DNA of 53,365 nucleotides. Source: CAYJFG01 sp964369405. GTDB lineage: Bacteria; Bacillota; Clostridia; Oscillospirales; Acutalibacteraceae. The translations under genes were made by a program, and so were the position numbers. The stretch lies in assembly GCA_964369405.1 (NCBI GenBank), contig CAYJGB010000012.1:1-53365 (forward strand). Direction: 5' to 3'. The notes beneath the pieces are model-generated. The model made no database searches. It was given only the letters and a program-made list of their open reading frames with translations, and was not told the origin of the DNA. This document shows, one piece after another, positions 18,487 to 27,203 of this stretch. The stretch's first letter is position 1. Every line of letters starts with the position of its first letter.

Positions 18487-18500
18487 ATTTTAAACTTCCT

Positions 18501-19541
18501 TTACAATTTGTCTATTTCAATTAATAGTTCGTCAATTAACTTTGATTCTTCGACTTTCTTTATAACTTCGCCTTTTTTAAATATCAGCCCTACTCCATCT
18601 CCACCAGCAATTCCAATATCTGCTTCTTTTGCTTCTCCTGGACCGTTCACTACACAGCCCATAATAGCTACTTTAATATTTTTCTTGCAATCTTTTAGCT
18701 TATCTTCTGCTAAATTAGCAAGTTTAATCAAGTCAATTTGAGTTCTACCACAAGTTGGACACGAAACAAATTGTATTCCCTCTTTTCTAATATCAAGTGC
18801 TTTAAGCAAATCTTTTGCAGCGTATATTTCTTCTACTGGGTCAGCAGTTAATGAAATTCTTATAGTATTTCCTATATCGTGAATTAAAAGTGAACCTATG
18901 CCAGCAGCAGATTTTATTATACCCATTCTTTGAGTTCCTGCCTCAGTTACACCTAAGTGTAATGGATAGTTACATTTATTTTTTGCTAGCTCATATGCTT
19001 TAACCATAGTTGAAACATCAGAAGATTTCATAGATAATACAATATTATCAAAATCAAACTTTTCTAGTAGTGATGCATGATATAACGCACTTTCACATAG
19101 TGCCTCGTGCGTTGGGCTACCATATTTGTTTAAAATCTCTTTTTCTAGTGAGCCTGAGTTTACACCTATTCTTATAGGAATATTTTTTTGATTGCAAATT
19201 AATGCAACTGCTTTTACTCTGTCATCACTACCTATATTACCTGGGTTAATTCTAATCTTATCGACACCTGCATTTGCACATTCTAATGCTATTTTATAAT
19301 CAAAATGTATATCAGCTACAAGTGGTATAGATATTTCTTTTTTAATAGCTTCTATTAAGTTTACATTATGTCTTTTAGGTACTGCTACTCTAACTATTTC
19401 ACAGCCTGCTTCTTCAAGTTTTTTTGCTTGCTTAACATTTCCTGCTATATCATCTGCTGGAACATTTAGCATAGACTGAATTGTAACTGGTGCATCTCCA
19501 CCAATTAACACATTACCTGCACGTACTTGCTTTGTATTCAC
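18501..19541 (-). CDS. ispG: 4-hydroxy-3-methylbut-2-enyl-diphosphate synthase IspG
   Basis: An iron-sulfur enzyme of the MEP isoprenoid route that reduces MEcPP to HMBPP. Motifs: VRVAVPKRHN, VADIHFDYKIALE, INPGNIG, IRIGVNSGSLE, LGVTEAGT, and the cluster cysteines in CPTCGRTQIDL and MGCVVNGPGEAKEADIGIAGG. The frame is open from TTG 19565, inside rseP, but GTG 19541 has AGAGGAG 8 nt upstream and gives the usual start NTKQVRAGNVLIGGDAPV. It acts in the same pathway as dxr two genes upstream. Confidence 0.97.
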   Translation of the reverse strand: MNTKQVRAGNVLIGGDAPVTIQSMLNVPADDIAGNVKQAKKLEEAGCEIVRVAVPKRHNVNLIEAIKKEISIPLVADIHFDYKIALECANAGVDKIRINPGNIGSDDRVKAVALICNQKNIPIRIGVNSGSLEKEILNKYGSPTHEALCESALYHASLLEKFDFDNIVLSMKSSDVSTMVKAYELAKNKCNYPLHLGVTEAGTQRMGIIKSAAGIGSLLIHDIGNTIRISLTADPVEEIYAAKDLLKALDIRKEGIQFVSCPTCGRTQIDLIKLANLAEDKLKDCKKNIKVAIMGCVVNGPGEAKEADIGIAGGDGVGLIFKKGEVIKKVEESKLIDELLIEIDKL

Positions 19542-19554
19542 AAAATACACTCCT

Positions 19555-20631
19555 CTACTCTCCAAATCCAGAGCCTGTAACTAGTCGCCATATATCATTA
19601 AATGTAAGGGCTACCATCAATAGCATTAACAATGCATAACCTATTGCATGTATTTTCCCCTCGTATTTTGGTGGTATTGGTTTTCTTATAATAAGTTCGA
19701 TTAGTAAGAAAATAAATCTACCACCATCAAGTGCTGGTATAGGTAGCATATTTACAATACCTAAGTTAACTGTAATTATCATCATTACATATAAAATATT
19801 ATTTACACCAGCTAGGAAACTTTGCTCTAACCCTTGTGAGGCAACTCCAGAAATCGCAGACGCTATGCCTACAGGTCCTGAAAGAGAATTAATTCCAAAC
19901 TGCCCTGTTACAAGTCCAACTAAACTTGCCCAAATAACACGTACAATTGAAACTGTTTGAGAAAATGTTTCTGAAATAACAGTAAAAAAGTTTTTCTCAG
20001 TTTGACCAACGTAAAAATCTATTGCTATACTTTCTTTACCGTTGTTATCATATGTGTAAAATTGAACTTCTCCTAAATCAACAATTTCTCCATCTCTCTC
20101 TACAACTACGTCTGGTGTAAACGACTTCATTAGTGACATAGCAAAAGTTATATCTCTTGAATTATATATATCGTATCCATCAATAGAAACAAATCTATCT
20201 CCTACTTGTAAACTTTCTTGAGTTATTGACCCTTCTGGGAAATCTTCAACTGTAGTTGTACCAAAAACAGGTTGTTGAATTACAATAATAAACATCATAA
20301 CTAACCCTAAAAGCACATTCATTATAGCACCAGATACTACTATAATCATTCTTTTCCATACTTTTATATTTTGAAACGCTCGTTTATCATCGCTTTCTGT
20401 GTCCTCACCCTCCATGGCACAAAATCCGCCAATTGGGAATAATCTAAGCGAATATATTGTTTCGCCTTTTTGAAATTTAAGTAATCTAGGACCCATACCT
20501 AATGCAAATTCATTTACTTTAACTCCTGATAACTTTGCTGTTATAAAATGACCAAATTCATGGCAAAAAATAATAAGCTCAAATAATAAAATTCCAATTA
20601 TAATTAAACCTGCTACTTCTATTGTAATCAA
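19555..20631 (-). CDS. rseP: RseP/SpoIVFB-class site-2 membrane metalloprotease (M50)
   Basis: An intramembrane zinc protease. The first helix carries H24-E25-F-G-H28 (HEFGH); one PDZ-like domain spans about 115-200; the C-terminal helix carries NMLPIPALDGGRF with the third zinc ligand Asp. About four membrane segments fit the family. The dxr-rseP-ispG order is common in clostridia. The start is uncertain: TTG 20631 is the first in-frame start after a stop, but GAGAGG lies only 2 nt before it; ATT at the next codon would be better spaced but is a rare start. Targets are unknown. Confidence 0.93.
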   Translation of the reverse strand: MITIEVAGLIIIGILLFELIIFCHEFGHFITAKLSGVKVNEFALGMGPRLLKFQKGETIYSLRLFPIGGFCAMEGEDTESDDKRAFQNIKVWKRMIIVVSGAIMNVLLGLVMMFIIVIQQPVFGTTTVEDFPEGSITQESLQVGDRFVSIDGYDIYNSRDITFAMSLMKSFTPDVVVERDGEIVDLGEVQFYTYDNNGKESIAIDFYVGQTEKNFFTVISETFSQTVSIVRVIWASLVGLVTGQFGINSLSGPVGIASAISGVASQGLEQSFLAGVNNILYVMMIITVNLGIVNMLPIPALDGGRFIFLLIELIIRKPIPPKYEGKIHAIGYALLMLLMVALTFNDIWRLVTGSGFGE

Positions 20632-20698
20632 ATCCTCTCAAATTATAGCATTATACTTTAATTTAGTTTAAGTGCTATACTTATTAATATTATAATAA

Positions 20699-21844
20699 TT
20701 AAATTTTAGATTTTACAAACGCTCTAGCCTCTTTATCTGCTTGTAAAACGTCGTCTAAATTAAATGTGTCAATTCCTTTAAAGTTATTCATTGCTTCTTC
20801 AACATATAATGGTATATCTAAAAAACCTATTTTATCTTGTAAAAACAACTCAACTGCTTGCTCATTAGTTCCATTTGCTACTGCCGGATATAATGAACCT
20901 TTTTTTATTGCATCTCTACACAATTGCATACACCTAAATGTTTCACTATCTGGTTTATAAAACGATAAATTTGCAATTTGTGTTAAATCTAATTTTTCTA
21001 CCGGTGCAGTTACTCTATTTGGATATGTTATAGCGTATTGAATAGGTATACGCATATCTGGAACTCCTAACTGAGCTAAAACTGAATTGTCTTTATACTC
21101 CACTAAAGAGTGAATGATACTCTCTCTATGCACTACAACATCAATTTTATCTTCTGGTAGGTCAAATAGCCACACTGCTTCTATAATTTCTAGTCCTTTG
21201 TTCATCATTGTAGCAGAGTCGATGGTTATTTTTGCACCCATACTCCAATTAGGATGTTTTAGTGCTTGCTCTTTTTTTATATTAGTTAATTCCTCACGTT
21301 TTTTTCCAAAAAAAGGTCCTCCACTAGCAGTAAGAATAATTTTATTTAATTCTTTATTTGGTGGTGCTCCTTGTAAACACTGAAAAATTGCAGAATGTTC
21401 ACTATCAACAGGATACATCTTAACATCATTTTCCTTTAATGCATCCATTACAAGTCTGCCACCTGCTACTAATGTTTCTTTATTTGCAAGTGCTATATTT
21501 TTTTTAGCATTAATAGCTAGTAAAGTAGGCTTTAACCCCACCATACCAACTACTGAATTTAAAACTGTATCAGCACTTTCGATGCAAGCCGCATTACACA
21601 GTCCTTCTTCACCATATAAAACTTTAATATTTGTGTCAGCAAGTGCAATTTTTAGCTTTTTTGCACTATCTTCGTCACTCATAGAAACTAGTAAAGGTTT
21701 AAACTTTCTAGCTTGTTTCTCTAATAATTCGTAATTATAGTTTGCTGTTAATGCAACAACTTGAATATTCAAATTTTCACAAACATCTAGAGCTTGTGTT
21801 CCTATTGAACCTGTCGAGCCTAAAATTGATAATTTTTTTGTCAC
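20699..21844 (-). CDS. dxr: 1-deoxy-D-xylulose 5-phosphate reductoisomerase Dxr
   Basis: Converts DXP to MEP with NADPH, the committed step of the MEP route. Motifs: LSILGSTGSIGTQALDV (NADPH fold), ALANKETLVAGG, MYPVDSEHSAIFQCL with metal ligands, LTASGGPFFG, HPNWSMGAKITIDSATMMNKGLE and PDMRIPIQYAI. The longest frame starts at GTG 21853, but GTG 21844 has AGAAGG 8 nt upstream and yields the usual start TKKLSILGSTG. It begins 1 nt after the cdsA stop, so translation is probably coupled. Confidence 0.97.
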   Translation of the reverse strand: MTKKLSILGSTGSIGTQALDVCENLNIQVVALTANYNYELLEKQARKFKPLLVSMSDEDSAKKLKIALADTNIKVLYGEEGLCNAACIESADTVLNSVVGMVGLKPTLLAINAKKNIALANKETLVAGGRLVMDALKENDVKMYPVDSEHSAIFQCLQGAPPNKELNKIILTASGGPFFGKKREELTNIKKEQALKHPNWSMGAKITIDSATMMNKGLEIIEAVWLFDLPEDKIDVVVHRESIIHSLVEYKDNSVLAQLGVPDMRIPIQYAITYPNRVTAPVEKLDLTQIANLSFYKPDSETFRCMQLCRDAIKKGSLYPAVANGTNEQAVELFLQDKIGFLDIPLYVEEAMNNFKGIDTFNLDDVLQADKEARAFVKSKI

Positions 21845-21845
21845 A

Positions 21846-22679
21846 TCAAACACCTTCTATCATAATTATTGAAAAATAGTTTACAAATATAAATATTACT
21901 GGAGCAGAAAAAATAACACTATCACATCTATCTAAAATCCCACCATGCCCTGGGATAATAGTACCATAATCTTTAACTTGGCAACTCCTTTTTATTAAAG
22001 AAAAAGATAAGTCACCAATAATTGAAGTAATTGTTGCAATTAAACCCATAAAAGCCATCGCAAAAAAGTTAACCTCTATATCAAAATGAAAAAAGAAAGT
22101 CTGAAAAATAATTATTACTAAAATCGGAGTAAATGTTCCAATTATAATCCCACCTATAGCACCTTCAACAGTTTTTTTAGGGCTGATATTAGGACATAAT
22201 TTCTTTTTACCCATTGCACTTCCAACAAAATAAGCACCACCATCAGCCATCCATGGGAGAGCTAACGCCAAAACTATGTAAAAACTTGCTAGTTCAATAT
22301 TAGTATTGCATAAAATGATTATTGTAGATAAACCAAAACTAATTAAAGATGTGGTAACTAAATCGAATGCAATATCCGGAAACGAAATTTCAGTATTAAA
22401 TTTTAGTAATACAGCAAATAAGATTATGACATATATTGCAATTAAAATTTGCCAATAACTAGTTGTAATTAGCATTGGTAATGCAACTGAAAAGAGCATT
22501 GACGGTACAGATAATTTAAAGTTTTTTAACATCTTTTTAGCCGACAGCAATTCAGTTACACATACTAAAGAAGCTATTGCAATTAATAAATTTATAAGTA
22601 TCGGAAACGAATCGCTAAACGCAATAATTGCAATTAATACAGCTGAGCCTATAACAGCTGATAAAATTCTAATTTTCAT
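21846..22679 (-). CDS. cdsA: Phosphatidate cytidylyltransferase CdsA
   Basis: Makes CDP-diacylglycerol from CTP and phosphatidic acid for phospholipid synthesis. A polytopic membrane protein (about 8 segments) with the signature SxxxRxxxxKD-like block near the C-terminus: GGIIIGTFTP, then IGDLSFSLIKRSCQVKDYGTIIPGHGGILDRCDS. Length 277 is normal. The ribosome site is weak (GCGGGAC). It lies between uppS and dxr. Confidence 0.95.
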   Translation of the reverse strand: MKIRILSAVIGSAVLIAIIAFSDSFPILINLLIAIASLVCVTELLSAKKMLKNFKLSVPSMLFSVALPMLITTSYWQILIAIYVIILFAVLLKFNTEISFPDIAFDLVTTSLISFGLSTIIILCNTNIELASFYIVLALALPWMADGGAYFVGSAMGKKKLCPNISPKKTVEGAIGGIIIGTFTPILVIIIFQTFFFHFDIEVNFFAMAFMGLIATITSIIGDLSFSLIKRSCQVKDYGTIIPGHGGILDRCDSVIFSAPVIFIFVNYFSIIMIEGV

Positions 22680-22721
22680 TAATTAGTCCCGCTTTCAAAA
22701 TATAATTTAATTTATATACTT

Positions 22722-23483
22722 TCACACTCCACCAAAACGCCTGTTTCTCTTTGCAAACTCAATTAAGCAATCATCTATCATAGATGTTTTAAAGTCAGGC
22801 CATAAAACGTTATCTAATATTATATATTCAGCATATGCTGATTGCCATAGTAAAAAATTTGATATTCTATATTCTCCACTTGGTCTAATGATTAAATCAG
22901 GGTCTGGTTGACCACAAGTGTACATATTATCTGATAGCATTTTTTCGTCTATATTTTCAATATCAACTTCACCATTTTTAACAGATGTTGATATATTTTT
23001 TACTGCTCTTACTATTTCGTCACGTCCTCCATAGTTCATAGCTATGTTTAGTACCATACCTTCTCTATGTTTAGAACTTTCTTCTGTTTCTATAATTAAT
23101 TCTTGAAGTTTTGGAGAAAATGCAGATTTTTCGCCTAAAAATCTAACTACAATATCATCGTCTTTAAAGTTTTTAAGTGCATCTTCCAAATATATTTTAA
23201 ACAAACTCATCAAAGCATTTACTTCTTCTGCTGGACGTTTCCAGTTTTCTGTAGAAAAAGCGTATACAGTTAAATATTTTATCCCTATATTACTACAATA
23301 TCTTGTTATAGTTCTAAAATTTTGAGCTCCTGATTTATGCCCTGCTGAACGTGGTAAATTTCTATTTTTTGCCCATCTTCCATTACCGTCCATAATAATG
23401 CCAATATGCTCTGGTAATTTAATATCTTCTAAAGTAATATTCTCATATGTATTTTTGTCTTTTTTTGAAAATTTAAAAGCCAT
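22722..23483 (-). CDS. uppS: Isoprenyl transferase (undecaprenyl diphosphate synthase) UppS
   Basis: Condenses isopentenyl diphosphate units into the C55 carrier for cell wall synthesis. Motifs: GIIMDGNGRWAKNRN with catalytic Asp, RSAGHKSGAQ, YLTVYAFSTENWKRP, LNIAMNYGGRDEI, and PDLIIRPSGEYRISNFLLWQSAYAE. The frame is open from 23507, but ATG 23483 has AGAGG 7 nt upstream and is the better start. It shares isoprenoid supply with dxr and ispG in the same operon. Confidence 0.97.
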   Translation of the reverse strand: MAFKFSKKDKNTYENITLEDIKLPEHIGIIMDGNGRWAKNRNLPRSAGHKSGAQNFRTITRYCSNIGIKYLTVYAFSTENWKRPAEEVNALMSLFKIYLEDALKNFKDDDIVVRFLGEKSAFSPKLQELIIETEESSKHREGMVLNIAMNYGGRDEIVRAVKNISTSVKNGEVDIENIDEKMLSDNMYTCGQPDPDLIIRPSGEYRISNFLLWQSAYAEYIILDNVLWPDFKTSMIDDCLIEFAKRNRRFGGV

Positions 23484-23559
23484 ATATATACCTCTTTTAT
23501 AAAACATAACTGTATCACAATTAATATAAAATCAATTGCGATACAATTTTATCTTTTAT

Positions 23560-24114
23560 TTATATTTCCATTATCTCTTTTTGTTTTTTGTCTGACATTT
23601 TATCAATTTCTTTAACAAATCTGTCTGTCAATTCTTGTATTTTTTTCTCGCCTTGTTTTAAATCATCTTCAGTTAGTAAACTTTCTTTTTTCATAGCTTT
23701 GAATTTATCTATACAATCACGTCTAATGTTTCTTACTGATACTTTTGTATCTTCTGATAAATTAGATATATCTTTTACTATTTCTTTTCTTCTATCTTCT
23801 GTTAGTGGTGGGAATACTATTCTTATAGTCTTACCATCAGTTTGAGGGTTTATTCCTAAGTCAGATACTTGTATTGCTTTTTCTATTGGACTTACTACGC
23901 TTGCATCCCATGGTGCTATCATTAAAGTTCTAGCTTCTGTTACTGATACTGCTGCTAACTGATTTATTGGTGTTGGAGCTCCATAATAATCAACCATAAT
24001 TTTATCAAGAACAGCTGGGTTTGCTCTGCCTGCTCTAATTGCAGCAAAGTCTGAATGTAAATGTTCTAAACTTTTTTCCATTTTTTCTTCTGATTTTTTT
24101 AAAACCTCTTTCAT
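23560..24114 (-). CDS. frr: Ribosome recycling factor
   Basis: Splits the post-termination ribosome with EF-G. It matches the family over its whole length of about 184: EKMEKSLEHLHSDFAAIRAGRANPAVLDKI, TPINQLAAVSV, DLGINPQTDGKTIRIVFPPLTEDRRKE and VRNIRRDCID. GGAGG lies 8 nt before ATG 24114; the longer frame from 24129 begins at the ATG that carries this GGAGG, so 24114 is preferred. It follows pyrH by 31 bp. Confidence 0.97.
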   Translation of the reverse strand: MKEVLKKSEEKMEKSLEHLHSDFAAIRAGRANPAVLDKIMVDYYGAPTPINQLAAVSVTEARTLMIAPWDASVVSPIEKAIQVSDLGINPQTDGKTIRIVFPPLTEDRRKEIVKDISNLSEDTKVSVRNIRRDCIDKFKAMKKESLLTEDDLKQGEKKIQELTDRFVKEIDKMSDKKQKEIMEI

Positions 24115-24145
24115 AGTTATGACCTCCATTATTTATTATGTTTAT

Positions 24146-24856
24146 TTAATTATTTTCTACTATTGTTCCTACATTTTCTCCACATACCGCTTTTACAATA
24201 TTATCCGGGTCTTCAATACTAAATACTAATATCGGGATATTGTTATCTTTACAAAGTGATGCTGCTGTGCTATCCATTACACCTAAATCTTTGTTTAGTA
24301 CTTCATAAAATGATACTTTATCATATTTTTTTGCATCTGGATTTTTCTTAGGGTCACTATCATATACACCGTCTACCATTGTTGCTTTAAATATAATATC
24401 TGCTTCTATTTCTGCTGCACGTAAAGCCGCTGCTGTATCTGTTGAGAAAAATGGGTTTCCTGTTCCACAACCAAATACTACTACTCTACCTTTTTCAAAG
24501 TGTCTTACTGCTTTGTTTCTTATATATGGTTCTGCTACTGCTTGCATTGATATCGCTGTTTGTACTCTAACATCAACACCAACTTGCTCTAATGCATCTC
24601 CTACACCAAGTGCGTTTATTACTGTTGCAAGCATTCCCATATGGTCGGCTCTTGTTCTATCCATTTGACCACTGCTTCTGCCACGCCAAAAGTTTCCGCC
24701 ACCTACTACAATACCAACTTCTACACCCATATCAGATAATGTTTTTATCGGTCTGCACATCTCTACTACTGTATCAAAGTCGATACCATGTTTATTTTCT
24801 CCTGCAAGTGATTCTCCACTTAGCTTTAACAATATTCTTTTGTATTTTGGTTCCAT
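24146..24856 (-). CDS. pyrH: UMP kinase PyrH
   Basis: Phosphorylates UMP to UDP. An amino-acid-kinase fold: RILLKLSGESLAGE, VGIVVGGGNFWRGR, RADHMGMLATVINALG, GCGTGNPFFSTDTAAALRA and FKATMVDGVYDSDPKKNP. Length 236 is typical. It is the first gene of the long leftward operon; rpsB and tsf, its usual upstream neighbours, are not between it and its promoter. Confidence 0.97.
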   Translation of the reverse strand: MEPKYKRILLKLSGESLAGENKHGIDFDTVVEMCRPIKTLSDMGVEVGIVVGGGNFWRGRSSGQMDRTRADHMGMLATVINALGVGDALEQVGVDVRVQTAISMQAVAEPYIRNKAVRHFEKGRVVVFGCGTGNPFFSTDTAAALRAAEIEADIIFKATMVDGVYDSDPKKNPDAKKYDKVSFYEVLNKDLGVMDSTAASLCKDNNIPILVFSIEDPDNIVKAVCGENVGTIVENN

Positions 24857-24916
24857 TCTTTCCCATTCCTTTCAATTTCACATAATTTTATATAAATATT
24901 TCATTTTATCAAATTA

Positions 24917-24945
24917 ATAATACTATATATTGTGCCTTATGTAAA
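24917..24945 (-). promoter_or_regulatory. Promoter of the pyrH-polC operon
   Basis: Within the 311-bp divergent gap 24857-25167. On the minus strand TTTACA, 17 bp, TATTAT. The predicted leader is about 55 nt. The rest of the gap is AT-rich; apart from the rightward promoter at 25066-25093 I see nothing in it. Confidence 0.65.
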
Positions 24946-25065
24946 GATATACTAGAAAATATTTCATTATATATGAAAAAAATATCAATTCATCTTTAAT
25001 TTCTTATGTTATTTTACCATATTAGCAATTTTAAGCAAAACAATCAAATCGTAAACTTATATGTA

Positions 25066-25093
25066 ACACTGTTTTAAAGTAATCCATATAATA
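25066..25093 (+). promoter_or_regulatory. Sigma-K-like promoter of the first putative spore-surface gene
   Basis: AC (25066-25067), 17 bp, CATATAATA (25085-25093) fits the sigma-K consensus AC-N16/17-CATANNNTA exactly. The same region could be read as a weak sigma-A promoter (GTAACA, 18 bp, TATAAT). The block TGTAACAC ... CATA is repeated before the next gene at 26211, which favours a shared regulator. Confidence 0.5.
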
Positions 25094-25167
25094 TTATATA
25101 TTTGTATCCAAAAGCAAGTAATATTCTCTTATAAACTACTTAAACCCAATTAGAAACGGAGGCACTT

Positions 25168-26193
25168 ATGATTGACATTAAGGTAAGCATATATAAAAAG
25201 CTTTGTGATAAATATATCTATAGTGGCTTAGCATACGATAACAATTATATTTATGTAACAGTGCCACATCAATATGAGATAGTTAGATATAATAAAAAGT
25301 TAGAAGAAATAGATATACATAGAGTTTGCAAAGGTTATGAGTTACTTTGTTATGATAATTATTATAATTGTTTTTGGGCAACATCAAAAAAAGAACGCAA
25401 TAAAATATTAAAACTAGATAATTATTTTAAAGAGATAACAAGTATTTACATAAAAGTTAAAAACATTCAGTATCTTGTTATTGATAAAATCAAATGCACC
25501 GACGAAAAAACATTGACATTATATGGCGAGTTTGGTCAGATAATCATAGAAAAGGACGAAAAATACGTATATATATGCAATGAAAATATCGAAAACAATA
25601 CTTTGGGTAAACATTTTGTAGAAATCATGGGTAATAAAATTTATTGCTCGGGAAATAAATCGGCAAACTGGAAAATAACTGATGATAAGAGTAATAAATA
25701 TAATATAAATTGTCCCCTACCTTACAATTGTGATATTATTGATACTGCTTATAGTAATCTTAAATATTGTGAAAAAGAAGATTTTTATATGCTATTAAAA
25801 AAAAATTATGATAACACATATATATTTAAGTTGGAGATATTTAATAATACTGAACAAGATTGTAATATCAGTTTATTAAATGAAAATTCATTAAACTATA
25901 ATGACGGTATAGGCGAAATCATAAAATCTATAGCTTTAATGGAGTCTTCTCTTTCGCATATATTAATTGCTGAAGGCGAAAAAATTCAAAAAGTTCTATG
26001 TAGCACCGATAATGCTTGCGATATTCTTAAAGTAAATGATTCAGTGAACAAAACTATAGTTAATATTTCACATTTAGAGCAAATATTATATTCGAAGTTA
26101 TCTATTGCACATGAGTTAACAAATGCATCAAACTGCGATAAACATATAAGTAGCACTATAACAAACGCAATTAATAATGATAAATATAATTAA
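25168..26193 (+). CDS. Putative spore-surface protein with clostridial helical C-terminal module
   Basis: 341 residues, no signal peptide or membrane segment. The first 230 residues are Tyr/Asn/Lys-rich with repeated beta-type stretches (SGLAYDNNYIYVTVPHQYEIVRY, CYDNYYNCFWATS), propeller-like but not assignable to a family. Residues about 250-320 form a helical module: SIALMESSLSHILIAEGEKIQKVL, then VNDSVNKTIVNISHLEQILYSKL. From memory, very similar ALxExALSHILNAEGEKxQK modules recur at the ends of clostridial spore-coat or exosporium-like proteins; this should be checked by search. GGAGG precedes the ATG. The promoter resembles sigma-K and the next gene shares it, so late mother-cell expression is inferred. 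Confidence 0.55.
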   Translation: MIDIKVSIYKKLCDKYIYSGLAYDNNYIYVTVPHQYEIVRYNKKLEEIDIHRVCKGYELLCYDNYYNCFWATSKKERNKILKLDNYFKEITSIYIKVKNIQYLVIDKIKCTDEKTLTLYGEFGQIIIEKDEKYVYICNENIENNTLGKHFVEIMGNKIYCSGNKSANWKITDDKSNKYNINCPLPYNCDIIDTAYSNLKYCEKEDFYMLLKKNYDNTYIFKLEIFNNTEQDCNISLLNENSLNYNDGIGEIIKSIALMESSLSHILIAEGEKIQKVLCSTDNACDILKVNDSVNKTIVNISHLEQILYSKLSIAHELTNASNCDKHISSTITNAINNDKYN

Positions 26194-26210
26194 AATTCAT
26201 CAAATCTGTA

Positions 26211-26237
26211 ACACAATATAATATATAACATAATATG
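26211..26237 (+). promoter_or_regulatory. Sigma-K-like promoter of the Cys-rich protein gene
   Basis: AC (26211-26212), 16 bp, CATAATATG; one mismatch to CATANNNTA. It shares TGTAACAC with the promoter at 25066. A sigma-A reading (GTAACA, 17 bp, TAATAT) is also possible. It lies in the 72-bp gap between the two genes, so the second gene has its own start of transcription. Confidence 0.42.
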
Positions 26238-26265
26238 GTAGTATAGCTTATAAGGAGGTTATTTT

Positions 26266-27063
26266 ATGCCAGATAACATTTTCAGTAATGATTATAATTG
26301 TGAAAAAGAAGCTGTTTGTATTGACGCATTTAGAGTATACGACAGCTGTGGTGACAAAGATTGTTTAGAAGATTTAAAAGTATTTTTTTCTGACTCTACT
26401 CAATGTATTATTGACAAAGCAAACAATGTAAGAATTAAAGATGTTGAAGTTATAAGTGTATATATCGATTTAGAACCAGTACCATTCCATAAAGGGTTTT
26501 ATTCAGTTGATATGACATTTTTCTTTGATATTGAGCTTGATGTATTTACTGTACCGATTGCAATGCCAATATGCGTAAAAGGTTTAAGTATGTTTAACAA
26601 AAAAGTAATTCTTTACGGTAGCGAAGGAAACGTTAAAATATTTAGCTCAGATTTCAGACTAGATGACCCTGATATTCAAGGAGCACCAGTTAAAAATCTA
26701 CCTAAAGCGACTGTACAAGTTGCAAAACCAATAGGTCTTGCTGCAAAATTATGCCAAAGATGCGAACCTTGTGTGCCTAGCTGTAGAATACCGCATTCAA
26801 TCTGTGACAGATATGGTGGTAAAGTACCTTGCGAAAAAGGTGAGAAAGATGTATTTGTAACTATCGGTATATTTACAATCGTACAAATCGAAAGAAACGT
26901 ACAAATGCTAATACCAACATATGATTTCTGTATCCCAGATAAAGAGTGTAAAACATCATCTGATAACCCTTGTGAGATGTTTAGCAAGTTAGAATTTCCA
27001 ACTGATGAATTTTTCCCACCTAGGATAAACGATTCAGCAGAAGACTGCGGACATTGTAAATAA
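26266..27063 (+). CDS. Conserved cysteine-rich clostridial protein, probable spore coat component
   Basis: 265 residues with no signal peptide. It begins with a conserved block (EAVCIDAFRVYDSCGDKDCLEDLKVFF), then VYIDLEPVPFHKGFYSVDMTFFFDI, VILYGSEGNVKIFSS, and a Cys cluster in LCQRCEPCVPSCRIPHSICDR. It ends CGHCK. I recognise this as a conserved uncharacterised clostridial family; 16 or so cysteines and co-location with a spore-module protein suggest a disulfide-linked coat role, which is inference. AAGGAGG lies 7 nt before the ATG. It is followed by a hairpin at 27109-27133. Confidence 0.6.
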   Translation: MPDNIFSNDYNCEKEAVCIDAFRVYDSCGDKDCLEDLKVFFSDSTQCIIDKANNVRIKDVEVISVYIDLEPVPFHKGFYSVDMTFFFDIELDVFTVPIAMPICVKGLSMFNKKVILYGSEGNVKIFSSDFRLDDPDIQGAPVKNLPKATVQVAKPIGLAAKLCQRCEPCVPSCRIPHSICDRYGGKVPCEKGEKDVFVTIGIFTIVQIERNVQMLIPTYDFCIPDKECKTSSDNPCEMFSKLEFPTDEFFPPRINDSAEDCGHCK

Positions 27064-27108
27064 GTATAATTCATTTTAAACGAAATAGAATATTTAGCGT
27101 TACTTTAA

Positions 27109-27133
27109 GTGGAGTAGATATTTTCTGCTCCAC
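27109..27133 (+). terminator. Possible weak terminator or processing hairpin
   Basis: GTGGAGTAGA pairs with TCTGCTCCAC (10 bp, one G-U) over a 5-nt loop, 46 bp after the Cys-rich gene. It is followed by AATTTATATT rather than a T run, so it may only partly terminate. Confidence 0.45.
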
Positions 27134-27141
27134 AATTTATA

Positions 27142-27170
27142 TTGTGTTTTTATAAAATATATGATAGTAT
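27142..27170 (+). promoter_or_regulatory. Candidate promoter of the membrane protein gene
   Basis: TTGTGT, 17 bp, TAGTAT with an extended TGA before the -10. It lies 33 bp upstream of the ATG at 27204. It lacks the sigma-K-like pattern of the two preceding genes. Confidence 0.45.
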
Positions 27171-27203
27171 ATATTCATCAATTAAATTTACGAGGTATAA
27201 ACT

